From contig NW_017265155.1 of assembly GCF_001638985.1 (NCBI RefSeq), forward strand, positions 744,001 through 808,000: 64,000 nucleotides of DNA. The letters run 5' to 3'. The position numbers and the translations under genes are program-made. Below the pieces are notes generated by a model that ran no database searches, was not told where the DNA came from, and saw only the letters and a list, made by a program, of their open reading frames with translations. Each line of letters opens with the position of its first letter. Position 1 is the stretch's first letter. Source of the stretch: Phycomyces blakesleeanus NRRL 1555(-) (Eukaryota > Mucoromycota > Mucoromycetes > Mucorales > Phycomycetaceae). This document shows, piece after piece, positions 10,247 to 26,223 of the stretch.

Positions 10247-11519
10247 TTAGACATTCAAGTTGTAAAGCATGTTGCTTCCACCTTTGCTGCTTGGCAAATA
10301 AGTAACATTTGAAGACTTAGACAAAGTCTGTGCAATTTCTTTGGAGGCTTCAATGCGTCTGAAAGCAATGATACTAAAGAATTGCATCCACCACCACCGT
10401 AGCAACGGCAGCAATAATATTGTTAATAATAGTATATAATGAATAATGTAGATTGGGTTTCCATATTTTATCAAAAAGTATCATTTTACACTCTCTCACA
10501 AAAACAAAAAAAAAAGACTTACCCTTGACCAGCCTTCTCAAGAGAATCAGAAATCAGAATGGCAGCTTCAGCATCACCCTCAGCACGAATGACTGCAGCC
10601 TGTCTCTCCTGCTCAGCGCGCTCGACAATAAACTTTGCACGTTCGGCCTCCTGCTGAGCAATCTGCTTTTGTTCAACTGCATTGGTAAACTCTTTACCAA
10701 AAGTCATGTGTGTCTAACACCAAAAGAACAAAATAAATAAATCAGAATACGTTATCCATTTCTCTCTTTCTATTAATCTTTCTTTTAAGGACATTTAATC
10801 TACAGTCTAAAATAAAATCATGACAGAAAGAAAACTCCCACACCAGCTTACAATTGACACATCCTCAAGAGCAATGTTGAATTCTTTGGCACGCTTGTAG
10901 AGATCCTCGCGGATCTTTGCAGAGACGACCTCACGCTGAGTAATCAACTCACTTGCATCAAATTGTGCTACGGTAGCCTTCAAGACCTCGTTACCAATTG
11001 ATGGCAAGACTCTCTCATCATAGTCTTGTCCGAGGTGTTGGTAAATAGCAGGAAGCTGCGTAAGTTCAGGGCGGTGAAGAACACGGAGTGTGAGCGAAAC
11101 CATTTGCATGTCCTTGGACCCAGTGGTGGTGGAAATATTGCGAGGCTTGGTGCGAATGTCAAATTGGACAGCACGCTGAAGCCAGGGCATAAGGAAGTGG
11201 GTACCTTCACCAACCGACACAGGCTTAACACCCTGAATACGATCGAAAATAACAGCACGATGACCACCCTGAACTAAGTAATGATAATAGTACGTTCCAT
11301 TTACATTTAAATTGAAATTGTCAATGTAATTAGAAATAGAATTGACAGTAATATGAGATCATTGTTAATGTCAATACCAACACCTCACCTCATTACACAA
11401 AACAAAAATAAAAAAAAACAAAAAGGACAATTACCATCATACATGGATGCCTGAATACCACCAATAGCAAGACTAACAGGAATAGCAAACTTTGCAATTT
11501 TTTCAAGTACAAAAGCCAT
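10247..11519 (-). CDS. PHB1: Prohibitin-1 (mitochondrial inner membrane SPFH protein)
   Basis: Prohibitin-1 forms ring complexes with prohibitin-2 in the inner mitochondrial membrane, supporting cristae structure and AAA-protease regulation. Four exons read on the minus strand: 11435-11519, 10852-11273, 10523-10713 and 10247-10373. They total 825 nt and encode 274 aa, the usual prohibitin length. An N-terminal membrane anchor ([14 protein letters not shown]) is followed by the SPFH core ([45 protein letters not shown]). The C-terminal coiled coil is rich in Ala/Glu ([18 protein letters not shown]), and the end has the conserved YLPS block. Introns have GT-AG ends and are 60-160 nt. The start is the first ATG upstream of the anchor. 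Assignment to PHB1 rather than PHB2 rests on length and the short N-terminus. Confidence 0.96.
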
Positions 11520-11808
11520 TATATTATCTTGTCAATTTTTTTTTAAAAAAAAAGAAAAAGTGAAAAGTAAGGGGAGTAGAAAGACAGGCGGCCAAACAGG
11601 CAGCCAGTCAGCCAGACATAATTATATATATATATATATCTAGAGAGAGAGAGAAAAAAAAAGGACGAAAATGCAAATAGGAAAACACGGTCTCGCGTCT
11701 TACTTAAGTGGCTGTGTTATTTTAAACATTTGTAATAATAATAATATTAAAAAAAAAAAAGAAAAAATTAAATATATATATGAGTAACAAGCAAAAAAAT
11801 ATATAGAA

Positions 11809-13962
11809 TTATAGATCGATAAGAGGTGCTTCTTCTACAGGTTGTTTAGGCTGCTGTAGATGTTGGCTTGCTTGTTCGTAAGGAGGGTAGGATTGCTGAG
11901 GATGTTGCTGAGGATGTTGTTGAGGGTAGTTTTGAGCTTCATAGTAAGGTTGCTGTGGGAAGCTTTGAGAAGGTTGTTGTGTCTGGTAATAAGGTTCTGA
12001 GGGGTAATATTGAGTGGCTTCAGGAGCTGAAGTTGCTGGCTGTGTTGTTTCAGGATAAGGATAATAGCCTCTTTGTTGCTGTTGCTGTTGCTGTTGCTGA
12101 GCAGGGTATCCATTGGGGTCAGAAGAATATGACCCATTGGATTGCATAGGAGGGTAATAAGAATATGCAGATGCTTGGTTCATTTCTGAACGGGCATTGG
12201 CGCCAGATACTCGTTCCTCCAACAACCTATCGTATGACTTGACAGCCATGGCGAGTTTTTCATGCATGGATACAAAGGTGCGGTGTTTGTGTATGGTCTC
12301 GTCAAGACTTTTGATCAACTTGGGTTGGAGAGCACCAATCTGCTCATATAGTCGGTTGACCTGAGGATCATTTGATACATCACCGCCAGACGCATGCACA
12401 CGTTCCATCAATGTAGAGAAAAGCTGCACGTTTTCCATCTCTACTGGTGTCAGATCATTGCTATTGATTTCTCGAGATGATGGTTGATATCCAGGCTGTG
12501 TCGGAGGAGGAGCTGAAAGCTGGAGTTCTCGTAAAGACGCAGCAATCGCAGCCGCCAACTCTGGATCTTCCTCCTCTTCATTCTGATCATTTGACTGCCG
12601 TTGCTGTTCGCGCTGAGCTGGTTCAGCCGAGGGCTTTTGTGTAGCTACATATCCTGCACCGTAGCCGTTCTTACGCTGTTCTTCTTCCTTAAGCGATAAT
12701 TCGATTGCTCGTTTCATGTCTTCATCCAGATCATCTTCTCCAGAAGGTGTTCCATTTGCATGATTCTGGCTGTTAGAAGGAACAGCAGCAACAGCAGCAG
12801 CAGCAACAGGAGAAGGTGAAGAAATTATAGAAGTATTATTATTGGCCCAGGCGACATCTTTCTTGGAAACCTTGGCTAATTTGAGTTTGATGTAGCAACC
12901 ATCGCATACACGCACTTCTTCCTCAATTGCTAAGTGCAAAAGTGGCATAGTCTTTGAAGAACATTGGTTGCAGAATGTATGACCGCACTGGCGGCAATGA
13001 TGCTGTAAAAAAGAAAAGAAAAAAATTGGAGTTATTTATACGAAAAATATAACATGCGATGTATATATTTTCCTTACCTTTCGGTTAGTAAGAGTAAATG
13101 GAGTTCTGCATCGCTCACAGACATCAGAGTCTGTCCACTCAGGTGCCTACGGTTGATAATGAGACTCAGGTATATCACAAACAAACAAACACGCACACAC
13201 ACACACACATATATATATATATAATATCTACACTACAAGTTTACTTTACCGCGGCTGTTTCAAGAAGTGAGGAATTGATAGCTTCATTAATAGCAGGGAA
13301 TTTGTAACCTTTTGCCTTGAGGAGGTTGTAGGTATCTGCCATGTAACTCAGCGAAGGGTTTCCCCGGGCTGCAAGGCCCCAGGTTTGAATGATAGACAGC
13401 GCCTTTTCGGTAACATCTGGGTTCTGGGTTGACTACATATTATATACATTACACACATTAATAATCCACACAAACCTTCTTTCTTTTTTCTTTTTCTCTC
13501 TTGCTTTGTATATATAAATAAATAATGCTTACAGAATGGGCCACTAGCTTGACCATTTCATCCATAAACTCCATACTGGCAACCTCTCTCACAAACTGGT
13601 CACCTCCATTTTTTACGCATGTGTCAGTTAACTAATACAAAAAACAAAAAACAAAATAGGATTTTCGATAAATAAGATAACATTACATCACAATGTAAAA
13701 TAAAGTGGAGGATGTCTAGGCGGACTCTCCATTTTTTTTTTTAAAAAAAAAAAGACATTCCACTTACAGATAAAGTTGCAAGTTGAACATTAGGATTCTT
13801 GTGACCCAATCGTCTTTTGAGAGCATGCATACAATCTTTAGCATTGACCCGTTTACTGCGCAATTGATCACTAATTTCGAGATGGAAGCCAAGGTCTTCT
13901 TGGCCTACAGGTAACAACTCCGAAGTTGCTTTCTCTAACATTTCATAGTTAACACCAGGCAT
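11809..13962 (-). CDS. VPS27: Vps27/Hrs, ESCRT-0 subunit (VHS-FYVE-UIM)
   Basis: This protein recognises ubiquitinated cargo on PI3P-rich endosomes and recruits ESCRT-I. Five exons: 13768-13962, 13533-13631, 13250-13432, 13078-13146 and 11809-13002, giving 579 aa (yeast Vps27 is ~620). A VHS domain covers about aa 1-140 ([36 protein letters not shown]). A FYVE finger covers about aa 160-225 ([20 protein letters not shown], then CNQCSSK). Two ubiquitin-interacting motifs follow ([14 protein letters not shown] and [15 protein letters not shown]), then a helical segment and a Gln/Pro/Tyr-rich tail. The C-terminus is LIDL, a clathrin-box motif. The poly-Gln tract is encoded by a CAG/CAA run near 12075-12100. 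A 337-bp gap separates it from the divergent helicase gene. Confidence 0.96.
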
Positions 13963-14299
13963 TTTAAAAGACAGAGTTTAATAATTCTTATCCATTTTTT
14001 TTTGTTACCAATCATCTCATCAAGAGCACTTTGGCCCCACCATAAAGAAACCATTTTAGGTAAATATAAATAAAGTTATTCGCTTTGTTTGTTTTTGTGT
14101 TTTCTCTCTCTCTTAAGAATAGAAAAAGAAAAGAGAAGAAAAAGAAAGTATATAAGACGAAGAGGAAGAGGAAGAAGAACAAAGTTAACATATGCTCAGA
14201 AAGAGGAACTTAAAACGCTTCGAATATCTCACGTGACGATTTTTTGGTAACCAACTCGGAAAAAGGTTCTGACAACCGTCATTGCTTTTTCTCATCGCC
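13963..14299. promoter_or_regulatory. Shared divergent promoter VPS27 / PRP2
   Basis: 337 bp lie between the start codons of two divergent genes. The stretch is AT-rich with GAA/CTT runs (14110-14180). No clear TATA box is seen. Co-regulation is possible but not shown. Confidence 0.5.
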
Positions 14300-18437
<4,138 letters not shown>

Positions 18438-18547
18438 TTATAGTTAATGCTTTAATGTAAATAGAAATAACAAAAAAATAGCAAAATATCAATGCTTTTC
18501 CCTCTCTCCCTCCAACCTTAATAACCCAAAAACAACAAAAGTTTCTA

Positions 18548-19071
18548 TCAGTGTGAATCAAAGAGACCTGTGTGAACACTAGCCAAGATCATCACAATAC
18601 AGGCAAATGAAAATACAAGCCCTACACCAATAAAGCTTCCCCATCCAGCCTGGATGATATTTACTTGTCTAGCAAGATATTTTTGATTCTTAAAATATTT
18701 TCCGAGCCCACCAAGGAATAAGATGAACCCAATAGCAATAAAAGTGTAGCCGATCCCGAGTCTTATGTTCTTTGACTCCCAATCAGGTTCAGTGTCTTGG
18801 GCATCAGGAAAACGAAACTTCAATAATACTGTAAAGCCTGTGATGAATATTATAAGTTAATTACTAGAATGAGTGCGACCAGAGCTTTACCCAAGATAAC
18901 AAGAGTACATGAAAAGCGGAAAATGGTCAACCAGTTTCGTTCATTGGCCAGTTGGTCGCGCGCAACGCTTACTTTGTTTGGTAAAAGAATTGAGGCATCG
19001 TACCAAGGTTCCCAAAGTGATTGTCTAAATTCCTGGGTGGAGGAACATTCAGTAGGATTGTCAAACGGCAT
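18548..19071 (-). CDS. DUF202-family small membrane protein
   Basis: Two exons (18891-19071 and 18548-18837) encode 156 aa. The family signature ARDQLANERNWLTIFRFS near aa 37-55 matches DUF202, the domain also found in VTC polyphosphate-polymerase subunits and bacterial YidH. There are three likely membrane segments: about aa 50-72 and two in the second exon (LGIGYTFIAIGFILFLGG and a segment through FIGVGLVFSFACIVMIL). No SPX or polymerase domain is present, so it resembles a stand-alone Vtc1-like protein, and a vacuolar role is only a guess. It converges with the helicase gene (110 bp apart) and diverges from the BCD1 gene (156 bp). Confidence 0.85.
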
Positions 19072-19227
19072 AACAGAATGTCAATCGCATTATCTTATGA
19101 CGACACTTTGTAAGATCTAACGAAAAGGTGCGGATACTTAACATTTTTTTTTATTCAAAAGAAATTAATCAGTGGCTTGATTTTTCCTTTCTTTCTTTTT
19201 TTAAATTAAATCAACGTTATTATAGCG
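19072..19227. promoter_or_regulatory. Short divergent promoter (156 bp)
   Basis: The two start codons lie only 156 bp apart. The region has T-rich runs and no obvious TATA box. It must serve both the DUF202 and BCD1 genes. Confidence 0.5.
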
Positions 19228-20655
19228 ATGGATAGTGTCCAAGACGAATCCCAAACGACGTTGACAAGTAACGAACCTACAATCGAAGCAACCAATGAAT
19301 CGAGCGAGATTCCTACAGATCACCAACCGAGCACGATTGAAAACAATACACACGATATGACATTTACGCTAGGTGCTGATGGACAAGTAGACATTGAAAT
19401 GAATGTCAAAAAACCTCCCACAACTGCTGCACCAGGCCCATGTGAGCAATGTCATGATCAGACGTGGAAATATAAATGCCCACGGTGTGATATGCGGACC
19501 TGCTCTCTTGCGTGTGTAAAACAGCACAAAGCAGAAAAAGAATGCTCAGGAGAGAGAAGCAAGACTCACTTTGTTCCCATGAAGCAGTACACAGAAAGAG
19601 ATATGATGAGTGGTAAGAATAGTTCCAATTTATTTTTCTCTACACACATACTGAGATATATATATATATAAAGCAAGATTTTTTTTTATAAAAAAAACAT
19701 TTATTTATTCAATTGTTCTTACATATTTGGATTTGATGTATAGATTATGTTTATTTGGAAGATACCAGTAGAAAATCGGATACCCTTACCCGTGAAAGAC
19801 TCAGAGCATTTCCAGAAAACAACGGAGGAAAGCATATAGATTCACGGATAAAACACCTTGTTCGACAAGCACGTCAGTTGGGTATCAATTTCGATGTCCT
19901 TCCAACTGGCATGTCTAGGGCCAAAAGTAATACATCAAACTATAGCTCAAAGTAAGAAAATACAATATCATTTTCTTCAATTGAATGTACCCGCGCTAAC
20001 CTGCATATCTACTGTAGTAAAAAACAGATATACTGGTCAATTGAATGTATTTTTTGTCACAAAGATCGGCGCGAGCGTATACTGGATCATTCGTAAGTTG
20101 GTTAGTTGTATTTTATTTTTATCTTTATCTTTATTTTCTTGGAAAGATTAAATAACTCAACCAAATATATATATGTATATATATACGTATATGTGCATGT
20201 GGGTATATATAAGAATTCCTTCTGGTATGCCGCTGAGATCATTTTTTGAGAACATGCTCTTCTCCGAAAGACCCATCGGAAAGACACCTTACAGTCTGTT
20301 CCGTCACCAAGTCCAAGATTTTGTCGATGCAGGAATGGGACGGTATGTCATCGGCTTGAAGAAAGAAGGTCTCCCAAAAAAGTCATTTGTGAACATTACT
20401 TCCTATCTGGATAAGCCCATAAACGAGTCTCTTCGTGGTGAGAGGATCATTGAATTCCCCACATTATATATATGGCTCGAAGGAAATGTCGAACCAGAAA
20501 TTGAGCTGCTAGACAAAGAAGAGTATACTCCCAAAATAGCAGACAAGCCAAAGGGAAACCGTAATGGTGAAAAACCTGCGGAAGAGGTCGCTATTCAAAT
20601 GCCTATGGAGGCATCTACAGAAGAACCACCAAAGTCAAAAACGCAAGATATTTGA
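19228..20655 (+). CDS. BCD1: Box C/D snoRNA protein 1 (BCD1/ZNHIT6)
   Basis: BCD1 is a nuclear assembly factor needed for box C/D snoRNP biogenesis and thus rRNA 2'-O-methylation. Four exons (19228-19612, 19744-19951, 20018-20092, 20214-20655) encode 369 aa. A zf-HIT finger at about aa 71-110 shows the paired pattern CEQC, CPRC, CSLAC and H/C ligands. It is followed by the BCD1 core with RQARQLGINFDVLPTGM, SIECIF, LPKKSFVNI and a final strand region before an acidic/basic tail. The N-terminus is Ser/Thr/Glu-rich and probably disordered. All introns are GT-AG. Cys/His spacing and the RIKHLVRQAR block support BCD1 over other zf-HIT proteins (Hit1, ZNHIT3). Confidence 0.93.
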
Positions 20656-22478
20656 AAGTTTCTGTTATTTTTTCATGTATCTAGATAATAAAATTCTATA
20701 AAGAGTTTTTCATTTTGTAATGATAATAATAGCAGTAATGATAATAATAATATTTGACCTATCAATGTCTTTTATTATTTTATCATATCGCCATATCGTG
20801 CCTGTAAAGTATAAGAATAGATAACCTATCTCTTAAGCCGAATGACATCTGAACTCAAGTTCATATTCATCTTAATACCCATCCAATGTTTAGCTTATTT
20901 CGTCAAAAAATTGATCTTAGGCTGTAATCCAAAAGGAAGTATTTTGAATGTATGTTACACAACGCATTGAATAGGTAGTATTTAAGCATTGTGCCCGAAG
21001 ATGAAGATTTATAGCCAAAAATCAATCTTTGGACTAAGGGCGATGTTGTCTAAAATTTTATGTTAATGGTATCGATTTATTATATGTTGATGTATTCTCA
21101 ACTATTGTGATTTAGTTATTTTTAATAAAAACAATAATTAAGTAGAGCTTAAAACTGTTATATTTATATGTATATTGTTAAAACCGAACTAACTCTTTGT
21201 TTTTGTATTTAAGCGAGGTAGACCGGTTGACCCCATTGGTACAGTTTAGGAAGCAATAATCATACTATTCTAAGAAAGAAGAAACTGTTTGCCTAAGTTT
21301 ATTTAAATATCTTATTCTTATAAAGATTTAATATTAAAACGAAAACGATTCATAAAAAATGGAAAACTTTGATTAAAACAAAGTAGCAGTAGTATCACTC
21401 GTGTAGTTTAGTTTCTTTTTTCTTTATTTCATATGCTGTATACTCATCTCCTAGCATTTATGATAATACTTCTTCCTAAAGTTTCTTATATGGCTTTTAT
21501 ATTGTTATCAATTTAAGTATTTACTACCTGTTTATACTACCCATTTGGCTAAATTTATGAAAGCCTTTCAAATTTCTATAACTGTCTTGATAGCTAAAAG
21601 TTCTCTTGTGCAAATTTGATTGCTATATGGTGTGACATTTGATCCCTAACTTTATCTACTCATCAACTGTTTATTTCAATTGGGTGCATAGTTACTATTG
21701 ACTACAATATGTCCAAAAGTCAGAGATTCAATTGATAGTTAAATGCTTACTTGTTCCCATGGCTCATCTCAATTGGGGACATAATTATATCACGAGTTAC
21801 GTGGGCAAGAGTAATTCATGAACTTGTTTTAAAAAAAACATAGAAGGACAGAATGTAAGTCATGCACAGAGTATCTTTATTTCTTTTTAATAATATGTAT
21901 GATTGCCATATATACGGGTACTTTCTCTAGAGCATATATAACTTACAAAGCATCAACCACAGTAGCCAATCTTTCAAAGAAAGTGATTAAATTTCAGTTT
22001 CATATATTGATACTATACTTATAAGCTTTTATTTCTATAAAGTGTTATATATTTATATAACCCAATAACAGATGGAGTTACATAGTATCTACACAAATAT
22101 TTCCAGCTTTAATGGTTAACCGAACTATAAAAAAAATCAATGTTGTACAGTTCAAAGATATCATCACCAGAGAGATATATTGTAGTTTTTTGTTTGTTTG
22201 TCTTCTTCTTCTTAAAAGAAAGCCGTATATTTGAAGTATTCAAATTACAATATCTTGATACTACTACACATAGTACAATATATAGATTTCTTCCTGCACA
22301 AATATCATATTATCTATTGTATCTCGTAACATTTGATTGCTTTTAGGAGATGTTTTTTTAAGCTTTTAAGGAGCTTAGAATATGAGCGAATTCCATATAA
22401 GTTCTATGTATCATAATTTATTCTATTCTTAATATATATAACAAGTTATAGATGTCAGAGGGTTTTCTTTTCTCATCA
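20656..22478. other. Intergenic, no gene seen
   Basis: About 1.8 kb of AT-rich sequence with ATA/ATG microsatellite near 20715-20755. Short frames (e.g. 22140-22346) have no family resemblance. No RNA gene or transposon end was recognised. Confidence 0.6.
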
Positions 22479-23046
22479 CTATGAATCGGAACTAGGAAGC
22501 GAACCGCGCACCATGTAAAAATGTCCACTAATTTGTTTTGCTTCTTTCAACAGAGCCCTGCCTCTCACTTCTTCTGGGTCGTTCTTGGGCTTGTCTTGTC
22601 GTAATTCCATTCCAATACGTTCTTGCCAGATATGAGATAAAGGTTTAATTGTACCGTATTCATGGCGCTGAATAGGCCCCACAAAAGCAGAGAGCTGGTT
22701 CACATCCTTTTTGAGTTTCTCGAATGCATCTGCTGATGATGGTGCTCTCAGCTGGGCCAAGCGAAACAAGCTCTTAAACTGTTCATCTGACATGGTCTGA
22801 TGATCATTCTCTAAGAGGGAACGAACAGACCATGTGGCCGAGAGTGGCTTTGGAAGATTATAAATGAGCCTTTAAGCACTTGTTTTTTTTTTAACTTCTA
22901 AATTAACTCCTACCAAACCATCCTTGTCGGTAATGCGAAGACTAGCTGGAATATAAAGTCAATCCTGGTGTTTGAGTTGAATCCAGAATACCTTTAGAAG
23001 TAAATTGTCTACGCAAAGCTAGTGTAGATCGAGCGAAGCATGTCAT
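22479..23046 (-). CDS. GATC: Mitochondrial glutamyl-tRNA(Gln) amidotransferase subunit C
   Basis: GatC is the small subunit of GatCAB, which converts Glu-tRNA(Gln) to Gln-tRNA(Gln) in mitochondria. Three exons (22992-23046, 22914-22941, 22479-22869) encode 157 aa. Exon 1 gives MTCFARSTLALRRQFTS, an Arg/Ser/Thr-rich targeting peptide without acidic residues. Exon 2 is only 28 nt. The GatC domain reads FKSLFRLAQLRA, LKKDVNQLSAFVGPIQ, IKPLSHIW, ELRQDKP and GHFYMVRG, matching the family's Leu-zipper helix, the 'EP(L/M)' turn and the final FF/FY-V-P strand. Frame is kept across all junctions. The start shares 162 bp of upstream sequence with the divergent E2 gene. Confidence 0.87.
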
Positions 23047-23208
23047 TGAAGATGAAGAAGGAAGAAAGGTCCAGGTGATACAATGACGGTCACATTCTCC
23101 TCATTTAGCTGCTCTCTCCTCCTTCATGTCTTGTCTACGACTTGTCTCCCTTCCCAATCTCTTCATTTAACTACCATCTCTTTTTTGGATTGAGTCTTAC
23201 AGTTGATC
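23047..23208. promoter_or_regulatory. Short divergent promoter (162 bp)
   Basis: This is the sequence between the GatC and E2 start codons. It is pyrimidine-rich (CTCTCTCC, CTTGTCTAC) and contains no clear TATA box. Confidence 0.5.
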
Positions 23209-24237
23209 ATGAGCTCATCAGAACAGAGTACACTTTTACTTCAAAGACAACTAAGAGGCGAGATGGCAATTTTTTTTTTGATGTAAAATAGCGGTTTCTG
23301 ATGTACTTTTAGATCTTCAAAGGAATCCTGTCGAAGGCTTCTCTGCCGGTCTCGTGGATGATAACATTTATGAGGCAAGTATGCACTTTTAAATGTTAGT
23401 TTTGATAACTAACATTGGCGAATCATTTTAGTGGGAAATTCTAGTTATGGGTGCACCGGATACACTTTAGTAAGTTGATAGTGCGAGGAACTGTCAAAAA
23501 AAGATATAGAGGATCTGTATATTTATGCTTATATCGTAGTGAGGATGGATTCTTCAAGACTCGCCTCTCTTTTCCCAGCGTGAGTTCTGGATCCCAACTG
23601 TTATATAGCAACATATTAAACAATTTCTTGTAGAGTTATCCAGTTATGCCACCTACTATGAGATTTATTACAGAAATGTATCACCCAAATGGTAAATATA
23701 TTTTACATTCTTATGCTTTGTCTTTCAGTAACACACGGACAGGCACAGATGTGCATACTATCAAGGGGACGATCTTTTTTTTTTCTTCTTCTTATTTTGG
23801 TTATTAATTTCAATTGTTTCCATAGTTTATCCGGATGGTACAGTCTGTATTTCTATTCTTGTAAGTAAAATGATTGGATATCAAAGATCGTGGCATTCAA
23901 TTTTTTTTATGATGTACTATCAGCATCCTCCAGGGGATGATAAATATGGTTATGAAGATGCCAATGAGCGTTGGTCGCCAGTTCACACTGTAGAAACTAT
24001 CCTTTTGTCTGTAATATCGATGCTCTCTAGCCCTAACGATGAATCTCCAGCTAATATCCAAGCAGCAGTAAGACACATTTATTTTTTATTTATTTGTATA
24101 TATACGCATATATTTCTATCAAAATAAAATAGAGTATTTGCTAATTCTTACATTTGTAGAAGGAATATCGTGACGACTACTCGCAGTTCAAGAAGAAAGT
24201 CCAGCGCTTGACAAGACAATCTGCTGAGATGCTGTAA
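23209..24237 (+). CDS. UBC7: Ubiquitin-conjugating enzyme E2, UBC7/UBE2G1 type
   Basis: This E2 of ER-associated degradation transfers ubiquitin to K48 chains with RING partners. Eight exons (23209-23257, 23313-23374, 23432-23469, 23540-23579, 23634-23691, 23826-23860, 23924-24067, 24160-24237) encode 167 aa. Diagnostic blocks are [23 protein letters not shown], the catalytic GTVCISIL (Cys about aa 90) and the acidic insertion GDDKYGYED typical of UBE2G1/Ubc7 and Cdc34, then [20 protein letters not shown]. The first two introns have GC rather than GT donors (AG|GCGAGA at 23258 and GAG|GCAAGT at 23375). The conserved protein can only be read across them with these splices. The other introns are GT-AG. 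Confidence 0.93.
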
Positions 24238-24755
24238 CCACCTTTTTTTTGAATTCTAATACTGCAACATACACATTTATTCATAAACTTATAACATACA
24301 CGCCTCTATTGTTGTGTGAAGAGAATTGACTGATGGAACCAGAAGATATAGAGACAAACTACAATATTAATTCTTAAAAATGGTCCGATAATTCAAAAAA
24401 GTATAAATTATGCAAACGAGTACACAATGTAATAATATAGAGAGATAGCAATGATTCTTGTACGTTAACGTTAAATAAAGTTTGAATATCAAAATCGGTC
24501 TTAATACTGCGCAAGTACTTCAAGACCATTTATCGAGTGAAGAAAGAGGGCTAAGACTATATTCTTAAAATCTTCATAAATCGTATTTTCTTTTATCATT
24601 AAGAAAAAAGCGGTGGTTCTGATGGGGATTTTGGAAAGTACCATAAGTATTTTCCAAATTCGCAATCGGAATCACCACTCATTTTCCCTAGTCTATTGTG
24701 TGATCATATGTTTAAGCTCATGCTAGATTACTTGGAAAAGACCTCTAATGAGATA
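24238..24755. other. Intergenic, no gene seen
   Basis: AT-rich sequence between the E2 gene and the Tc1-like element. No feature recognised. Confidence 0.6.
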
Positions 24756-26221
24756 CAGTGCTTCTACTGCCGTTTGGACACTTTTTTGAAATCATTGGTC
24801 ACTTGTTTAAACTTCAATTGGTCATTTTTTTGACCTTCAATTGGTCGTTACTGAGACGTTTTATTTTCTCTTTTTCTATGAAGACGGCACCGGTAGAATT
24901 TTTGGCTGGCAAGGTCAGGAAGCACCGAGTTACGTTGAGGATAAATCATTTCGCTTAAAAAAATTGACAGATCGAAAGTATATCAAAAATCAAGAAGTTC
25001 AGGTTGAAACAAGATCTCCAGCCGACACTGGGATGAACGAGGCTGAGCCTAAGAAGGAAAGAGATCCGCAATATAACGTTTATACGTTCGAAGATCGCAA
25101 GCGTTATTTTTATTTTTTAAAAGAAAAACTCATGAAACCAAGGCAAGCAGCCATAGCAGCCAATGTCAATTACGACACTGCTCTCAAGTGGAAACAAACA
25201 TATGAGGATGATCCTGAGAGAAATATCCCAGTTAAAAAAACCGATAAAACCATATATAGAATAGTCAGCCAGCTAAATGAAGCCCATGAGTCTCATTTAA
25301 TCAATTTTTTTGACGAAGATTCTACGGCAACAATTCAGGACACTGTAGAGGACTTGACTGCGAAGTTTGCGGACTTGGATATAAAAAAGTCGAGGGTAGC
25401 CGAGTTTATGAAGGAGGAGTGCAACCTTAGTATTAAAGTTTTAAGTCAACATCCTGTTGCCAGAAACAAAGAGGAAACCCTTGAGAAACGAGCAAATTGG
25501 GTTGAGAAGTGGATTCAAAATGGTATGGACTATCTCAAGAACTGTATATTTGTTGATGAGTTCGGATTTGATATCAACATGCGTCGTAGTCGAGGCTGGT
25601 CACCACACGGTTCAAAGTCAATGACTGAGACTTCGTCGACAAAAGCTACTTCGCATAGTGTTCTTGGTGCAATTTCGGCAATCGGTGTTATGAATATGAA
25701 GCTAAGAGAGACTGGAAATTTGAAGAGAAGGAAAGTGATGGGAGCTACAAAAAGAAAGGCTCCTGAGGATCAATTGTCTGTACCCAAAGGTACTACAGGT
25801 GAACATTATCTTCAGTTTATTAGTGATTCCATGGATATCATGGACGAGTTTTTAGAAATGAAAGATTACTTTATTATTATGGACAGTGCTCCAATTCATG
25901 TCCCTGAAATAATTGATCCAATAATCATACAGCGAGGCTACACCCCAGTGTACCTTCCACCCTACTCGCCAGAATTAAATCCAATCGAATAATTCTGGTC
26001 CATCATAAATGCTAAAATAAGACAAATCAAGCTTAGTGATATAGAAACTCTTACTACTAGAATAATTGAGGCTAGTGAAGATGTGCCAATTGTTCATATT
26101 GAAAACATTGTTCAGCATTCAGTAGATCAGTTTGAAAATTGTCAAAATAAAATGCCCTTATAAACTTTTAAAGAATGACCAATGATTTCAAAAAAATGTC
26201 CAAATGGCAGTAGAAGCACTG
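24756..26221 (+). mobile_element. Tc1/mariner-like DNA transposon, complete ends
   Basis: The 1466-bp element is flanked by TA on both sides (24754-24755 and 26222-26223), the expected target duplication. Its terminal inverted repeats are 46 bp (24756-24801 and 26176-26221), start CAGTGCTTCTACTGCC and differ at only two positions. Similar TTCAATTGGTCA motifs lie just inside the left end. It carries one transposase frame. The near-identical ends suggest recent insertion. Confidence 0.95.
24841..26163 (+). pseudogene. Tc1/mariner-type DDE transposase, interrupted by one stop
   Basis: The frame starts at or after 24841 and runs to TAA at 26161-26163, with one internal TAA at 25990-25992. An N-terminal helix-turn-helix (RQAAIAANVNYDTALKWKQ, about aa 101-120) precedes a DDE core: FVDEFGFDIN (first Asp), IIMDSAPIH (second Asp) and YLPPYSPELNPIE (Glu), a DD34E spacing. 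The internal stop follows this Glu immediately, where relatives have 'EQFWS' or similar. The frame then continues with FWSIINAKIRQIKL to the second stop. The truncated 383-aa product would lack the C-terminal helix. A CAA to TAA change would explain it. The true start codon is uncertain. Confidence 0.9.
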
Positions 26222-26223
26222 TA

